From Nereocystis luetkeana (taxonomy: Eukaryota; Sar; Phaeophyceae; Laminariales; Laminariaceae), in contig JARUPZ010000011.1 of NCBI GenBank assembly GCA_031213475.1, positions 6,943,622 to 7,007,621 on the forward strand: 64,000 bases of DNA, given 5' to 3'. Made by a program: the position numbers and the translations under genes. Shown piece after piece: positions 9,131 to 20,900 of this stretch; the first letter of the stretch is position 1, and each line of letters starts with the position of its first letter. The notes beneath the pieces are model-generated. The model did not search any database. It had not been told where the DNA came from and saw only the letters and a program-made list of their open reading frames with translations.

Positions 9131-10854
9131 CTGGTGCTGCTTCCCCTGCTGCTGCTTGTGCCTTTTGGTGACGCTCACGCGCAGGCACGGGTGACCAAAA
9201 TACGTGGTGGACCCAGGAGTTGGCACACTGCGGCGACTGATCCTTGGACTGTTAGTACCATCTTATTCCCCAGCCCCCGCACCCGTACCCGCCTCCAAGG
9301 AGATGCTTGGAAGCCGCCGTTTGAACCCTTTAACTGACCGCCGCCGTAGTGGCTTTCGTTTTTCAGTGGGTTTTTCCGCGTTTTTTTTTTACCCGGTTTT
9401 TGGTCGACGTCTTTTCTTTTTGTTTGTTTTTTTCGGCAGATTTTTCATCGACTTTTTTTGGCGCGGTTCCGCCGCCTCGTGGTTCCGCCGCTCCCCCTCA
9501 CCCCCATCCCCACCCCTACCCTACGCTGCCGGGTATCATATCGCCGGCGCAAATTAATGCAGCGCGGTAGAACGATCGAGACTACTGTAGTACCAGGTAA
9601 GGCGTATATATGCGTCGTTGGTTTCCGGCGGCTTGCTTCCACCGTGCTGGCTTTTTTCTTCTTAAAAAAACCGCGGAGGTCGATGCTGAGGGTCTCTGGG
9701 CATGGGAGCGAGGGCGAGTGCCTGGCCGTCGGCTTCCCCGGAGGGAGAGAGGGCGGGAGAGGGAGGGGGAGGGGGAGGGGGAGTGGCGGAGGGGGGGGAG
9801 GAGGGGGGGGAAGCCTTGCCAGTGTGTGGGTTTCGGTGGGGGATATTATGGCGCTGGGTTTCGTTCGTTTTAAGAGTGTGGTATTTGAGCGCGGATTTCG
9901 GGCCCCGGATGTTGGAGAGAGGGTGTTTGAGCGCGCGACCGCCAGTTTTGTGCTCTCAGTCGATCGTGCGAACGATTGCTGTGTTTTGATTGGGCTTCGC
10001 TGGTGTAACGGTCTAGGCACGATACCCTTTAGAAAGAGGCGAGGCAGCCAGCCCCCTGCCGCCCCCCCCCTCCCCCCCCCCTCCCCGCACCCCCTTCCCC
10101 TAGAGCAAAAGTTGCGCCAATGAAGTGCGGTCGTTTTTTTTTCGCTCGTCCCTTCTGCTGCTGTAGGCCCATTATTTTGCTCCGCCAGCTGTCCACCGTC
10201 GGTGGTCGAGTGGTCGGGTGAGTGGGTGGACGGGTCGATGGATAGGCGGTTGTGTGGGTGGGTGGGTGTGTGGGAGGTTGGTGGGTTCGGCGGGTGGGAA
10301 AGTCGAGGGGTAGGTCGTGGGCGGCACATTGGTTGACGCGTTATTTATTTCCTCGTTTCGCTCTCGGCCGTGAATGAAAAATGGCTCCGTGTAGTGTGCT
10401 CTGCGTGTTGCCGTACTGCACTCACTAGGGACTCTCGTTCTCTCCGTGTCTGCTTCCTGGTGCCTGCCTGGTGGTGCCTGGCATTCTGTGTTTTGTTTTG
10501 GCACGTCGATTGGCGTTTGCTGCGTGATCGATGCCGGACGCCGGGCTTTTGCTGGTTTTGCTTCCGAACTGGCACGAGAAGGGTCCAGGGGATGTGTAGA
10601 TGTTTCCCCCCAGGGAAAAGAGGAGGAGGAGGAGGAGGTGGAGGTGGAGGTACACGATAGTTGATGGCGTTGATCGGTTGGCATGGGAGTTCTAATTGCG
10701 CTTCCGGCTTGTTTTTGCTCCGGGGCGTCGCGGTTCGCGGGTCAAAAAAGCTGTCGGGCGGCCCCCGCCTGTTGGGGAAATGCATGACTTTGTGGGGGTT
10801 TTTTCGTGTGTGTCTGCCGTGCGATTCAGAGATGCTCGCTACTGTAGGAGCAGT

Positions 10855-10970
10855 ATGTCCGTCTGACTATATGTCCGTCTGACTATATGTCTGTCTGTCT
10901 GCCTGTCTCTCTGTCTGTCTGACTCTCTGTCTGCCTGACTGTCTGTCTCACCTTCTGTTTGTGCGACTGT
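10855..10970 (+). repeat. (GTCT/GACT)n microsatellite
   Basis: Tandem TGTCTGTCTG and CTGACTG units over about 115 bp. Confidence 0.85.
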
Positions 10971-11107
10971 CTGATCGGCTGATGACGGCACGCCCCCCTT
11001 GGTGTAAAGGAGGCGGTACTCGAACCCGGGTCGGTCTCCAATCGATCTCCATCGATTTGTTGACTCTCGCTGGTGGAGCGGTCGTTGTTTTTGGGTTCGT
11101 GAATCGT

Positions 11108-11195
11108 CAAGATGATGATGATGATGATGGTGATGGTGGTGATGATCGTGGCGAAGAACTGTGTACGATTACGATGATGATGATGATGATGGCGT
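11108..11195 (+). repeat. (GAT)n microsatellite, two blocks
   Basis: GATGATGATGATGATGG at 11110-11145 and again at 11172-11192. Confidence 0.85.
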
Positions 11196-12232
11196 GTGTG
11201 TTGTGTTCCGACTTGTTTTACGCCAGGGGGTCTCAACCTGTTTCTGTTTGTTTGTTCGTTTGTTTTTTCCCTAATCGATCCTCTCTGGTGGTGTTCTTTG
11301 GCGGAAGGAAGGAAGGTCGCCGCCGACGGACGTTGGCTGGGCGAATGGTTGGTTTCGAGAGTATCCAGTTGTTTTGAAAATAATTTTCGGTTCTGTCTCC
11401 CCACGCACGCGTCTATAACTACGACAGAAGTACAACGGGTATCATAATAACACTTTCTGGCCCAAATATTGTCTGATCGATGGGGCTACTCAAGGGCGCC
11501 GAGGGACTACCCTACAAAGCATGGGGTATCGTATCCAATAAGGCATGGCCTTATCTACTAAAATAACCCAATGCGGAATTGGTGAGTTTAATTTTTTCGT
11601 CCCCCCCCCCCCCCCTCGCCGCCCATCCCGTCTTTTTCTTCGCTCCCTTCCTGCTCCTGCTCTCCCTCCTCACGCTTCTAGTACTCGTAACTCACATCCG
11701 GGCTCACTACGTGAAGTAGGCTATTCTCCCTCCCTCCCTCGCTCCCTCCCTCCCTCCTCTACGGTGCTTCCCTTTTTGCATTTCTTATCGCAAGAAGGGG
11801 TTTCAGCACCTTTTTCTTTCGTCGACTGTCGTCGATTTGTAGTAGGGAGCTCCCTCAGAGAGAAACGCCTCGGGTAAAATTAGGTGATCCCCTGTCGTGA
11901 GATGCACATCTCGGGTGGGGTGGAGGGGGAGGGGGGGGGGGGTCGGTGAGCGGACCATGGTTGAGGTTCCTCCCGGGTACGTACTTCGTGCGTTCTGGTA
12001 GCTGAGCTGCTCTGAGCTTTACTGCACCATCGTAGTCGCCATCTTGTTTCATACGAAGGCTGGCTGGTGCCGGGTGTTACGTTGTGCCGAGGGCGAATCA
12101 ACGAATCTTGCTGCTGTTGATATTAATAATGCCGGCGTATGCCTTCATGAACGAGTGCCTCAGGAGAGAAACGAAAAACACACACATACACACATACTCG
12201 TACACACAAATCGACCGACCGACTTTTTGTTC

Positions 12233-12297
12233 GTTTTTTTGTTTTTTTTAGTCCTCTGGCGGATGGGTAAAAACAATACCTGGTACAAAGCTTACGC
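12233..12297 (+). repeat. repeat family C, partial copy
   Basis: T-rich start, then CCTCTGGCGGATGGGTAAAA and ACAATACCTGGTACAAAGCT. Aligns with 35735-35910 and 52172-52330, but carries an extra TACCTGGTA where the 35.7-kb copy has TA. Confidence 0.6.
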
Positions 12298-13333
12298 TTG
12301 CACCATCACAACCGACCGATCGATCGACCGACCGACCGCGCTGTTACACCGAATAGCGCCTTCTGACGCGTTCTGCGATAGAGGTAGCACATTTCCGCTA
12401 TTTTTGTTCTGAACGACGGGGCTCCTTAACCCAAAATCGTCGGAAGGCCAAAATCTTGTTTCGAAAAATGACACTTTTGAGTACTTGAGCCATGGACATA
12501 GTTATCGGGATGCAGTTTGATTTTTGCTGAAGTGAGTTTTCGGGTGAGGTATGGAGCTCCTCAAGTGAAGATTCTCAGAAAATTTAGGGTGTGAACCTCT
12601 ATCGTAGGACGCCTCTTCTGTTCACCGCATGCAGAGAACAGCGGCACCGGCTACTGCTGCTGCGGTAGCTCACACCGGGTACCAGGCATAGACCACTCTG
12701 TTCTTGAATATATAAGGATATTTTTGCATATTAATAGTATATCCAATCGGTTCTCGAATTTAGGTACATCCGTGGTACCAGGCAGCCACGCCTATTAAGG
12801 AAACGTTTTTCCTCTTCTTCCTTTTCCTTTATTATATCAATAAATACCACCACGATGACACCCAAACGGGACCAAAATAAACCGAACCACACGCGGCACA
12901 CAACAAGACGAAAAACAAAAATTCCGAAACCAAACAAAACCGAAACCAACCCCCCCCCCCCCCCCCTAGCTCCCACGCCTCCCCGCCTCTGACACGATTT
13001 TTGAAAGAAGCGCTTCGAGCTCGACGACGACAGCGACCGGACCCGTTGATTCAATCCAGCGCAACGCCGGAGGAGTCGGGAGAAAGGGGGGGAGGGGGGG
13101 ACCGGGAGGAGGGGACAGGGGACGCCGATGGACAGACACGCACACTAAAACGCATCGCCCAGCGGGAATCATCCATCTCACGACTCGTGACCCCCATCTC
13201 CCATAAAAGACATTATTACCAACATACACGACGTACTACCACTACACTGCCAAGCGACCCCCGCCCCCGCGCCCCCCCTAGCTCCTCGGGTGCGCACTAG
13301 TAGTAACATACGTCCTGTCCTGTATAGAGAGGG

Positions 13334-13336
<3 letters not shown>

Positions 13337-13366
<30 letters not shown>
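13337..13366 (+). repeat. long poly(C) tract
   Basis: About 30 consecutive C, among the longest homopolymers in the window. No recognisable element body lies immediately to its left, so it may be an orphan retrotransposon tail. Confidence 0.9.
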
Positions 13367-13367
<1 letters not shown>

Positions 13368-14399
13368 CCGCTTCTCCCTTCCTCAAGATTAAAAAAAAAC
13401 AAGCAGACAGGAGGCAGGCAAAATTAAAAAAAAAAATCCACCGAAGGGAAAAAAAAACAAGGAGGTACATAAGCAAAACAACTCAAAATCCCGCTGCTTG
13501 TGTTGTCGAGACAGGGGGGGGTCTCGGCCACCCCCCTCCTCCACCCTGGACCTTGTCCCTAATGAGGTAGTAGACACCTGGAGCACGGGGGGGGGGGGGG
13601 AGGGGGGGGGGGAGGAGAGCCAAAATCTGCCGCGAGCGTTCGCGGTCTACACAACCTTCGGCACACACGCCTCCCATTCCACCAGAAACCCTTCGGCCTC
13701 TCCACCCGCAGGCGTGAAACAAAAGCCGCATAACACAGGGCGGCGGCTGGGGGGGGGGGGGGGGGGGGGCGAAGGTCCTTAACCGAGGATATGCTATAGT
13801 CTGTAGGTGTTCAAAGGGTCGTCACCGCCGCGAACGGACGCGCCGTACAAAAAAAGAACAAAAACAAAAACGAAAAGACGCACAAGATGAGGCGAAAAAT
13901 AAAAAAGCTAGAACCAGGAGCACGGAAGAAGAGTACGTGTAGCGCCCGATCGACCTATGTCTCCGCCGGAACTCTTACGCTTCCACGCTTCCACGCTTCC
14001 ACGCGAACAAGTCTCGCGAAAAAAATGATAAGCTACAGCCCCATTCCCACCTCCCCTGACGCTCACCCCCCCCCCCCCCCCCCGCCCCCCCTCTCTCTAT
14101 CACGATATGTTCCGCAGGGCTCTCCTCCCGCAGGTAACGCACAAACAACCCGCTGCCCCCCCCCCCCCCCCCCCAAACCGCCCCCAAACCGCCCCCCGGC
14201 TGCCCCCCCCTCACTCCCTCTACTTGGGCCTCCAAAGCGAGAGGATTCAAGAACAGACACTAACACCCGCACCCCCACCCCCACCCCCACCACCGATTCC
14301 CACCCACCCCGATCCCTACCACCGCCGCCATCACCACCACCCTATAGGTAGACAGGCAGGGGAAAAAAAAAACATTGTAACACGGGTCAGGCGGGCGTC

Positions 14400-14895
14400 T
14401 CGCGAAAAACGGACTTCACTATTGCTGCGTAGCGACGGCGGCGGTGGTGGTGATGGCCGCGGTAAGATAGCGGCTAATTCGAGCGTTAGCTGGGGGGCAG
14501 CGGCGGCGGCGGCAGTTGATGGCGCTAGCAGCCGGCGGTAGAAGTTGCTGTGGTGGTGGTGGTGGTAGTGGCTTGCCTTAGCACCCGCTGGGGCCCCGCA
14601 GCGGCGGCGGCGGTGGCGTAGGCGGGGGAGGAATCGGCTAGCGGCTATAGTGGTAGCGCGATCTATTGGCGGCGGCGGTGGCGGTGGCGGTGGTGGCAGC
14701 GGATTATCGTACAGCTAGCTAGGACGCCGCGGCGGCGGCGGTAGTGCCAAGCGGTAACAGTGGTGGTATCGTCTAGCAGCTAGCGACAGCGCTACCGCTA
14801 TCACCATCACCGTCACCAGCGGTCGCGCTTCCGGTAGAGGGGGCGGTGGCGGTCGCGCTTCCGGTAGAGGGGGCGGTGGCGGTGGTGTAAATCAG
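14400..14895 (+). repeat. GGC/GGT-rich degenerate triplet region
   Basis: About 500 bp of GGCGGCGGTGG-type sequence with GCTAGCAGC interspersions, and one exact tandem repeat at 14824-14880 (GGTCGCGCTTCCGGTAGAGG twice). It ends next to the stop codon of the minus-strand exon at 14897. Confidence 0.8.
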
Positions 14896-14896
14896 G

Positions 14897-15082
14897 TCAG
14901 TTAGGGTACGAGGCGCCGCCGCTGCGGCTTGGCGCCGCCGGCGGTGCCGCGCCCGCCCCGTCCGTGGACATCTTCCTCATAATCTCGTTCAGCTTCGCGT
15001 CTCTCTTCTTCTCGCTCGCCAGTATCAGCTCCGTCAGCCGGGTGGTTATCCCCGATTTCTGGGTGACCTTCGCGGACAGCAG
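14897..15082 (-). CDS. terminal exon of an unidentified minus-strand gene
   Basis: 186 bp, phase 0. Acceptor TTCGCTTCACAG before 15082; stop TGA at 14899-14897. The peptide is LLSAKVTQKSGITTRLTELI and onward, with a charged amphipathic helix (ILASEKKRDAKLNEIMRKM) and an Ala/Pro/Gly/Ser-rich tail. The helix could form a coiled coil. I do not recognise the family. The 100-N gap lies 416 bp upstream and could hide the preceding exon. It might be the 3' end of the sulfotransferase transcription unit, but the exon at 17727 already reaches a stop. Confidence 0.55.
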   Translation of the reverse strand: MLSAKVTQKSGITTRLTELILASEKKRDAKLNEIMRKMSTDGAGAAPPAAPSRSGGASYPN

Positions 15083-15497
15083 CTGTGAAGCGAAGGAAGG
15101 GGGGAAGGGGTGGGGGGTGGGAGAATCGTGAGGGGGGAGGGGGGGGGGACTCAACAGGTAGGGGTAGGGGGCGGGGGAGGTTAGGGAGGGGGGAAGGGGA
15201 GGGGGGGGGGGGTATTCATGCCATGCATGGTCGTCGTCATATGTGACCATAGACCCTCGCATCCCTACGATGCCGGGACGGAAGCACGTCGAGTTTTCAC
15301 CGAACAGGCATTTTTTTTTTTTTCTTGTTGCACCAAGCAAGCTTTGCGAAGCGCCGTGAGGCGTCCGGCGAATCGCACGAAGGGCTGCGAGCTTCGTCCT
15401 ACCAACAACTGCTCGTGCGGCGAACGTTTCTTGCAAAAGGAACGACAGCGTCGAATTGATTTCTAGCGGGGAGGGGGGCGGGGAAGGGGAGCGGGGG
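15083..15497. other. non-coding, up to the assembly gap
   Basis: G-rich on the plus strand, with one SINE-like copy. Nothing else recognised. Confidence 0.5.
15200..15420 (-). mobile_element. SINE-like element
   Basis: Minus-strand copy. Read on the plus strand: G run, TATTCATGCCATGCATGGTC, GATGCCGGGACGGAAGCACG, GCGAAGCGCCGTGAGG, CGAGCTTCGTCCTACCAACA. A T12 run (15311-15322) interrupts the region before TTGCACCAAGC. Confidence 0.7.
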
Positions 15498-15597
15498 NNN
15501 NNNNNNNNNNNNNNNNNNNNNNNNNNNNNNNNNNNNNNNNNNNNNNNNNNNNNNNNNNNNNNNNNNNNNNNNNNNNNNNNNNNNNNNNNNNNNNNNN
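15498..15597. other. assembly gap (100 N)
   Basis: Exactly 100 N, a conventional placeholder, flanked by G-rich sequence on the left. True size unknown. Confidence 0.99.
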
Positions 15598-16190
15598 GGT
15601 GTAGAAGCAGCAGCGCTCCTGCGGCAGCGTCCGTCCCTTTCCCCCACCGAAAAAAAGAAGAAAAAAAAAGCAGATGCAAACAAAGAGCTAAAAAGCAAAC
15701 AAACACAAACACGAACCGCAGCCGAACCTCTCGCCGGTCCCCATTATATTTAGTAATAATATGACCAACAACAAAAAAAAGTGGCAATTGAAACACGTAC
15801 TACACGATTTCATTTACACAAAAAAAAAAAAAAAAAAACGAGCTGCGGGTACAAGTAACACCACTACCACCACCGCTACGCACTGTCCCGAAACCCTTCT
15901 CACAACGACCGTTCCCAGTTACAACTGGAACTGCCTGTACCATGCAAGACACACACAACAGCCTCTTCTTGAGACCAGGGAGGGCTGAAAAGGCAGCTGG
16001 AGCACCGCCCCGAGCACTCCTGGTGGTGGTGGTGGGGGGGGGGGGGGGCTCCGAAGCAACCAGCAGGGGGGCGCGCGCCCCTCCCTGACCCCCTATAAAT
16101 AGCAACACCCCCCGGTGGAGACCCCTTGGGGAGAGCTTCGACGCCGCGCGCCAAATAGACCAAGGCTAACAGCCCGGGGGCGGAGGAGGC
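15598..16190. other. no gene recognised
   Basis: A-rich stretches (15655-15670, 15820-15838), a G run (16032-16048) and no exon with good splice sites. Confidence 0.45.
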
Positions 16191-16405
16191 GGTGGGGGGG
16201 GGGGGGCAAGGGGTGTACTCATGTCGTATATGGCCGTAGTCGTATGCCCAAAGTCCCTCCCTGGCATGCATCCCTGCAAGTGCCGGGACGGAAGCACGTC
16301 GTGTTTTTACCGACGAGGCAAGACATTGCTTGCACCAAAGCTTTGCGAAGCGAAACGTGACGTGTTCGGCGATTCGCATGAAGGGTGGGGGGGGGGGGGG
16401 GGGGG
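16191..16405 (-). mobile_element. SINE-like element
   Basis: Plus-strand reading: G run, GGTGTACTCATGTCGTATAT, AGTGCCGGGACGGAAGCACG, CTTTGCGAAGCGAAACGTGA, ending near CGCATGAAGGG plus G run. Contains GCACCAAAGCTTTGCGAAGC, as in the 21.2-kb copy. Confidence 0.7.
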
Positions 16406-16842
16406 CAACCCCCGAACGCAAAGAACGCCGCGGGTATCGCATCATCCATCACCCGCCGAGCGCCTGCAACATCACGACTATCAAGCCAGGGGGGGGTGGG
16501 GGGGGGGGGTGTACTCGGGGGGGGGGCAAGCCGCTGCAACCCCGGAGTGCATAGAGCGCACGCGCATCGCTTTCACAGATCACCAAGCAGCAACGAGTAT
16601 TATCGTCACCGAAAAGATGGAGCGGCGGGGGGGGGGCAAGTCCTGGTCACCAAAATAGCTCCCATAGTGGGTTGCTATTTGTTTCTCTTTATCAATATCT
16701 CCTGATCTCTCTCTCTCTCACTCGGCAAAAGACGTACACAAAAACGTTCTACGCCTCTGCTTCTAAAAATACGCGGTAGGGAGACCTCTGCGAAGGCGCA
16801 AAACAGAAACGTCCCACGCCTCTGATTCTAGTATACGGTATG

Positions 16843-17400
16843 GCGGGGGGGGGGGGTACTCGATAGGGGAGACGTACTCGATTTCATGCATGGCCGTAGT
16901 CGTATGACCATCGACCCTCGCATCCCTACAATGCCGGGACGGATCATGTCGGGTTTTCACCGACCAGGCAGACATTGCTTGCACCAAGCGCGAAGCGCCG
17001 TGACGTGTCCGGCGAGTCACATGAAAGGGTGAGCTGCATCCTACTAAGAACCGCTTGTGAGGCGGACTTGCATATGGATGACAGCTTCAATGAATTCATT
17101 TAATTTCCGATGTAGGCAATTCCAGAGACAGCAGTGGGAGTACTATGTAACTGCCTCTTGTGCACCTACCTTAAACACTACGTGATACGATCATTCCCAC
17201 TTTTGCGGAGTAAAGGTTCTTTACCTCGCACAAATGATCTAACTCGACAACCAGCTGTGGGCGACCGCAAAAAACAAAACAAAACAAAAAAAAAACGGTA
17301 CCCTGGTTGTCTAGCTCACGTATATAGTGAGCGGCATGTTTTACAGCGTCGTTGCCAACCGATGCCAACCCAACCTATATATATATATGGGGGAGGGGGG
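16843..17400 (-). repeat. SINE-containing duplication, copy 1 (empty MITE site)
   Basis: About 560 bp, repeated at 18005-18622. Read on plus: G run, GTACTCGATAGGGGAGACGT, the SINE body, GGATGACAGCTTCAATGAAT, CCAGAGACAGCAGTGGGAGT, GACAACCAGCTGTGGGCGAC, GGTACCCTGGTTGTCTAGCT, GAGCGGCATGTTTTACAG. At GTCTA-GCTCACG this copy lacks the MITE found in copy 2. Either this is the full-length form of the SINE-like family or a SINE plus flanking DNA that duplicated together. Confidence 0.8.
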
Positions 17401-17540
17401 GGCGTTGGCCCCCAAATACCTCTCGATTTCTTTAATTCGACTCCCAGGGTCATCGTCGCCGTCGTCTAATGCTGCTGCTTACGCTTTTGCCGCTGCTGCC
17501 ATTGCCGCAGTGCTGCTGCTGTTTACGCTTTTGCTGCTGC

Positions 17541-17551
17541 CGCTTGTGTCT

Positions 17552-17595
<44 letters not shown>

Positions 17596-17686
17596 GTTTC
17601 TGCCACTTGTTGCTTTACTTCAGCCTCGGCTTTCACTCTATAGCCTTTGCTTTTTCCTGTTCCCCCTTTTTTCCTCCTCCTCCTGC

Positions 17687-17719
<33 letters not shown>

Positions 17720-17722
17720 TTT
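17541..17722 (+). repeat. (CTG)n / (CAG)n tracts downstream of the sulfotransferase terminal exon
   Basis: Two blocks (about 17541-17592 and 17681-17722), CAG on the minus strand, just past the TAA of the sulfotransferase gene. If the other frame of the last exon were used, they would encode a Gln/Glu-rich tail. Confidence 0.9.
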
Positions 17723-17726
17723 ATGT

Positions 17727-17902
17727 TTATGGCGCCGTCTTGTGCCACGCCTGCAGGCCCTGCAGCTCCCTGTAGACGTCCGCCAGTCCCGTCTTCTCCC
17801 GCGGCCTCCAGGTACGCCTTTTCCGCCATGACGTGCTTGTAGCTCGCGTCCATCCCGACCGCAAACTTGCTCTCCGGGTTCGCCATAGACTTGGAGTACA
17901 TC
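17727..17902 (-). CDS. sulfotransferase-like terminal exon, frameshifted
   Basis: Acceptor TGTTGACAG; the first G completes the AGG codon. Reads MYSKSMANPESKFAVGMDAS, YKHVMAEKAYLEAAG, then in the next frame EKTGLADVYRELQGLQAWHK and TAP before TAA (17729-17727). Without the frame change, the reading becomes Gly/Gln-rich and runs into the CAG tract. The two halves join as natural protein with about one extra or two missing bases near 17797-17803. Confidence 0.7.
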
Positions 17903-20900
17903 CTGTCAACACGCAGTTACGAGGGGAAACAACCCCCCGACAGCGCACCACATCGAGAACCGCCGGGGTGGAGACAGAAAGGAGGCATATTTATGGGTGT
18001 GAGGGGGAGATATGTACTCGATCTCATGCATGGCCGTAGTCGTATGACCATAGAGCCTCGCATCCCTACAATGCCGGACGGAGCATGTCGGGTTTTCACC
18101 GACCCAGGCGGACATTGCTTGCACCAAGCGCGAAACGCCGTGAGGTGTCCGGCGAGTCGCATGGAGGATGAGCTGCATCCTACTAAGAACCACTTGTGAG
18201 GCGGACTTGCATATGGATGACAGCTTCAATGAGTTAATTTAACTTCCGGTGTAGGCACTTCCAGAGACAGCAACGGGAGTACTTTGTATCTGCGTCTTGG
18301 GTGCCTTACCTTGAATAATACGTGATACAACCAATTCCCTTGTGCGTAGAAGAGGTTCTTTACCTCGTACTAATGACTAAGTCGACAACCAGCTGTGGGC
18401 GATCGCCGAAAAAAAAAAAACGGTACCCTGGTTGTCTATTACAGGGGGCCATATTAAATACCTGGTAGAACCTAGGGTACACCCAAAAACCTATATACTT
18501 CCGTTATTTTACAAACAATATTTGGTCATATTTACTATGGCGTGATAACTCACGTAGTGAGCGGCATGTTTTACAGAGTCGTTGCTAACCGACGCCAAAC
18601 CTAACCTATATGAAATAGGGGGGGGGGGGGGGGGGTAGGGGTAGGGAGGGGGGGGGGTAGAGTGGAAACAGAAAGAAGGCATGTTTATGTTTATTGCGGG
18701 GGGGAGAGGGGACGGGTGGAAGCAATAATTTGGTGTGTTTATCACGGGAGGGGGGGGGGTACTCGTTATCATGCATGGCCATAGTCGTAGGGGGGGGCGG
18801 GGTGCAAACAGTAAGACGGCGTGTTTGTCGAACGGGGGGAACCGAGTACTAATTATCATGCATGACGGGGGAGGGGATAGGAAAGTGGCGTGTTTATCGG
18901 CGCGGGGCGGGGGGATGGGGGAAGGAAGGGGGCAGAAAAGAGACGTGTTTCAGTTTAACACGCGACCAAGCAAAACAGCAATCGCGACTTTTCGTCCCCC
19001 GGTAGGTAGGGATGGTCATACGACTTCAACCATGCATGAGAATGAGTGCAGCCTCACAGTGCACACACGACAGTCGTCGTCGGGGCGTCAGAACAGCGCC
19101 GGCCGGTCACAGCGCCGGGGACGCAAGGGGTAAGAAACGAAAGGCGCGCGGGACTTTTATTTTTAAAATCACGTTCGTCACATCAAATCACGCGCCCACG
19201 GAATTCCCAACACAAACAGAGAATAAAAAAAACGCAGCATACGCAGCGCACAGAGTATTCCCGCTCCGCCGAACCGCCCCCCCCCCCCCAAAAAACGCCG
19301 TTAGAACTCCTTTCGAGCCGAAACTACATTTTTTGGGATAAACCACATCAAATTAGTGCGCAATATATACTTCGTATATATATATATACTGAAGATGCAC
19401 TACTTGAAATTACTACCAGGTATGCAATGTATCTATTGGGGATAAACTACGTGAAACTAGTGTGCAAATATATGCACAAAAACAAGTGGTGGTTTGCAGT
19501 TCTTAGACGCGTGCCTACACTCCCATCAAAAGCCGTTGAGTAGTCCCTTTCCAACCGTACCCACGCTGTTTAGCACCAAAACTACCCGGAATTCGTGTAC
19601 ATTATACACACGACATGTACACATATACCAGGCATAATATACCAGGTATGTGGAAGGCAGGGTCGGAGATATCGTAGATCTCGTAACACGCACGCGCGAA
19701 GGACACGTCACCGGTCGAGCAATATCATAATCTCGGGTCACGAGCGGTCCCACGTCATTTGACGGTGTAGACCCGTCCTCGGGAAGATAGCTATCGGGAG
19801 ATACGTAATCCGCCGCAGACTTCTGGGGTGACAAAAAGCCCCCCCACCGAGTCAGTCTAGCACTATTAATAGCACTAGCACCTCCTTGCTAAATATCAAC
19901 GAAGAATTCTGCTCGGCTTACGTCGGCCGTAACGACGGCTACAAGGGGCCATCGCTCCGCGACCTCATCACAGCGACGTCTCCGCGACTTCTACCCTGCG
20001 ACATCTCGGCACGAACGACCAGCGCAGGTACTACATATACATATATACACATATATTGGAGATAAACCACTAAAAATACTACCAGGTATGCTATATATAT
20101 AGATGTGTATTTTTTTCGCTGTTCTCATAAAAAAAGGGTGAAAAAAGGTTTCTTCGAAAAGTTTACCTGGCCGCGTCCGACATATGCGGCAGGTGCTCCT
20201 CCAGCAACTCCCTGCCCATGCCGAACAGGTCGGGGTAGATGAACCCCTCCACCACGTCCGGGAGGTTGGGGTACTCAACCACCGCCCCCCTCCCCGCCCC
20301 CTTCCGCCCGGCCGCGAGCTCGGCGACCGCCGACTGGCAGAGCACCTTGAGCCGGATAGCGCAGACTTCTTCTCGTGGTTTTCCCTTCGTTGCGGCCGTT
20401 CCCGAGAGGAGGCAGGGGGACAGCATCGGCTTCGCGGGCCTGACCCTAGGCGGGCTCTTCCGCATAGAGGTAGCTATAAAAGAGCACAACAACAACGCGT
20501 TGGGGTTGGGGTTGGGGTCGGGCCGGGTCGGGTTGTGTTGGGTTGGATTGAATTGGGTTGGTTTGGGTTGGGTTGGGTTGGGTTGGGTTGGGTTGGGTTG
20601 GGTTGGGTTGGGTTGGGTTGGGTTGGGTTGGGTTGGGTTGGGTTGGGTTGGGTTGGGTTGGGTTGGGTTGGGTTGGGTTGGGTTGGGTTGGGTTGGGTTG
20701 GGTTGGGTTGGGTTGTGGGTTGGGTTGGGTTGGGTCGGGTCGGGTCGGGTCGGGTCGGGTCGGGTCGGGTCGGGTCGGGTCGGGTCGGGTCGGGTCGGGT
20801 TGGTTACATTGGTGGGTTAAGCGGGATTTCGGCCGGATTGAATCTTCGTTGAGATCCCGCAAGTCGAACCGAGAGTTGGATGAACGCGCGAACGCGGACC

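Larger units (their letters stand above)
9005..14896. other. C/G-homopolymer-rich region without an assigned gene
   Basis: Contains (CTG)n, (GTCT)n and (GAT)n tracts, a CTCC block, one partial copy of repeat C (12233-12297) and C or G runs at 12951-12966, 13337-13366, 13591-13612, 13750-13770 and 14066-14082. Several stretches look coding in more than one frame (13000-13200, 13630-13730), but none gave a unique exon with matching splice phases, so none is called. Long open frames here follow from homopolymers. Confidence 0.4.

Noticed and set aside
9445..10684. 294-residue and 170-residue Pro/Thr/Ser-rich frames
   Set aside because: Composition follows C-rich and GGGA-rich low-complexity DNA; no motifs and no splice support.
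11015..11045. GGGTTCGAGTACC on the minus strand as a tRNA T-loop
   Set aside because: No stem pairing around the loop and no other tRNA arms.
13630..13730. Exon with coding-like peptide on either strand next to acceptor CTCCACCCGCAG
   Set aside because: Plus and minus frames are equally plausible and no neighbouring exon matches in phase.
20497..20811. Internal telomeric repeat
   Set aside because: The unit is TTGGG/TCGGG; algal telomeres I know are TTTAGGG-like, and the array is internal to a gene.
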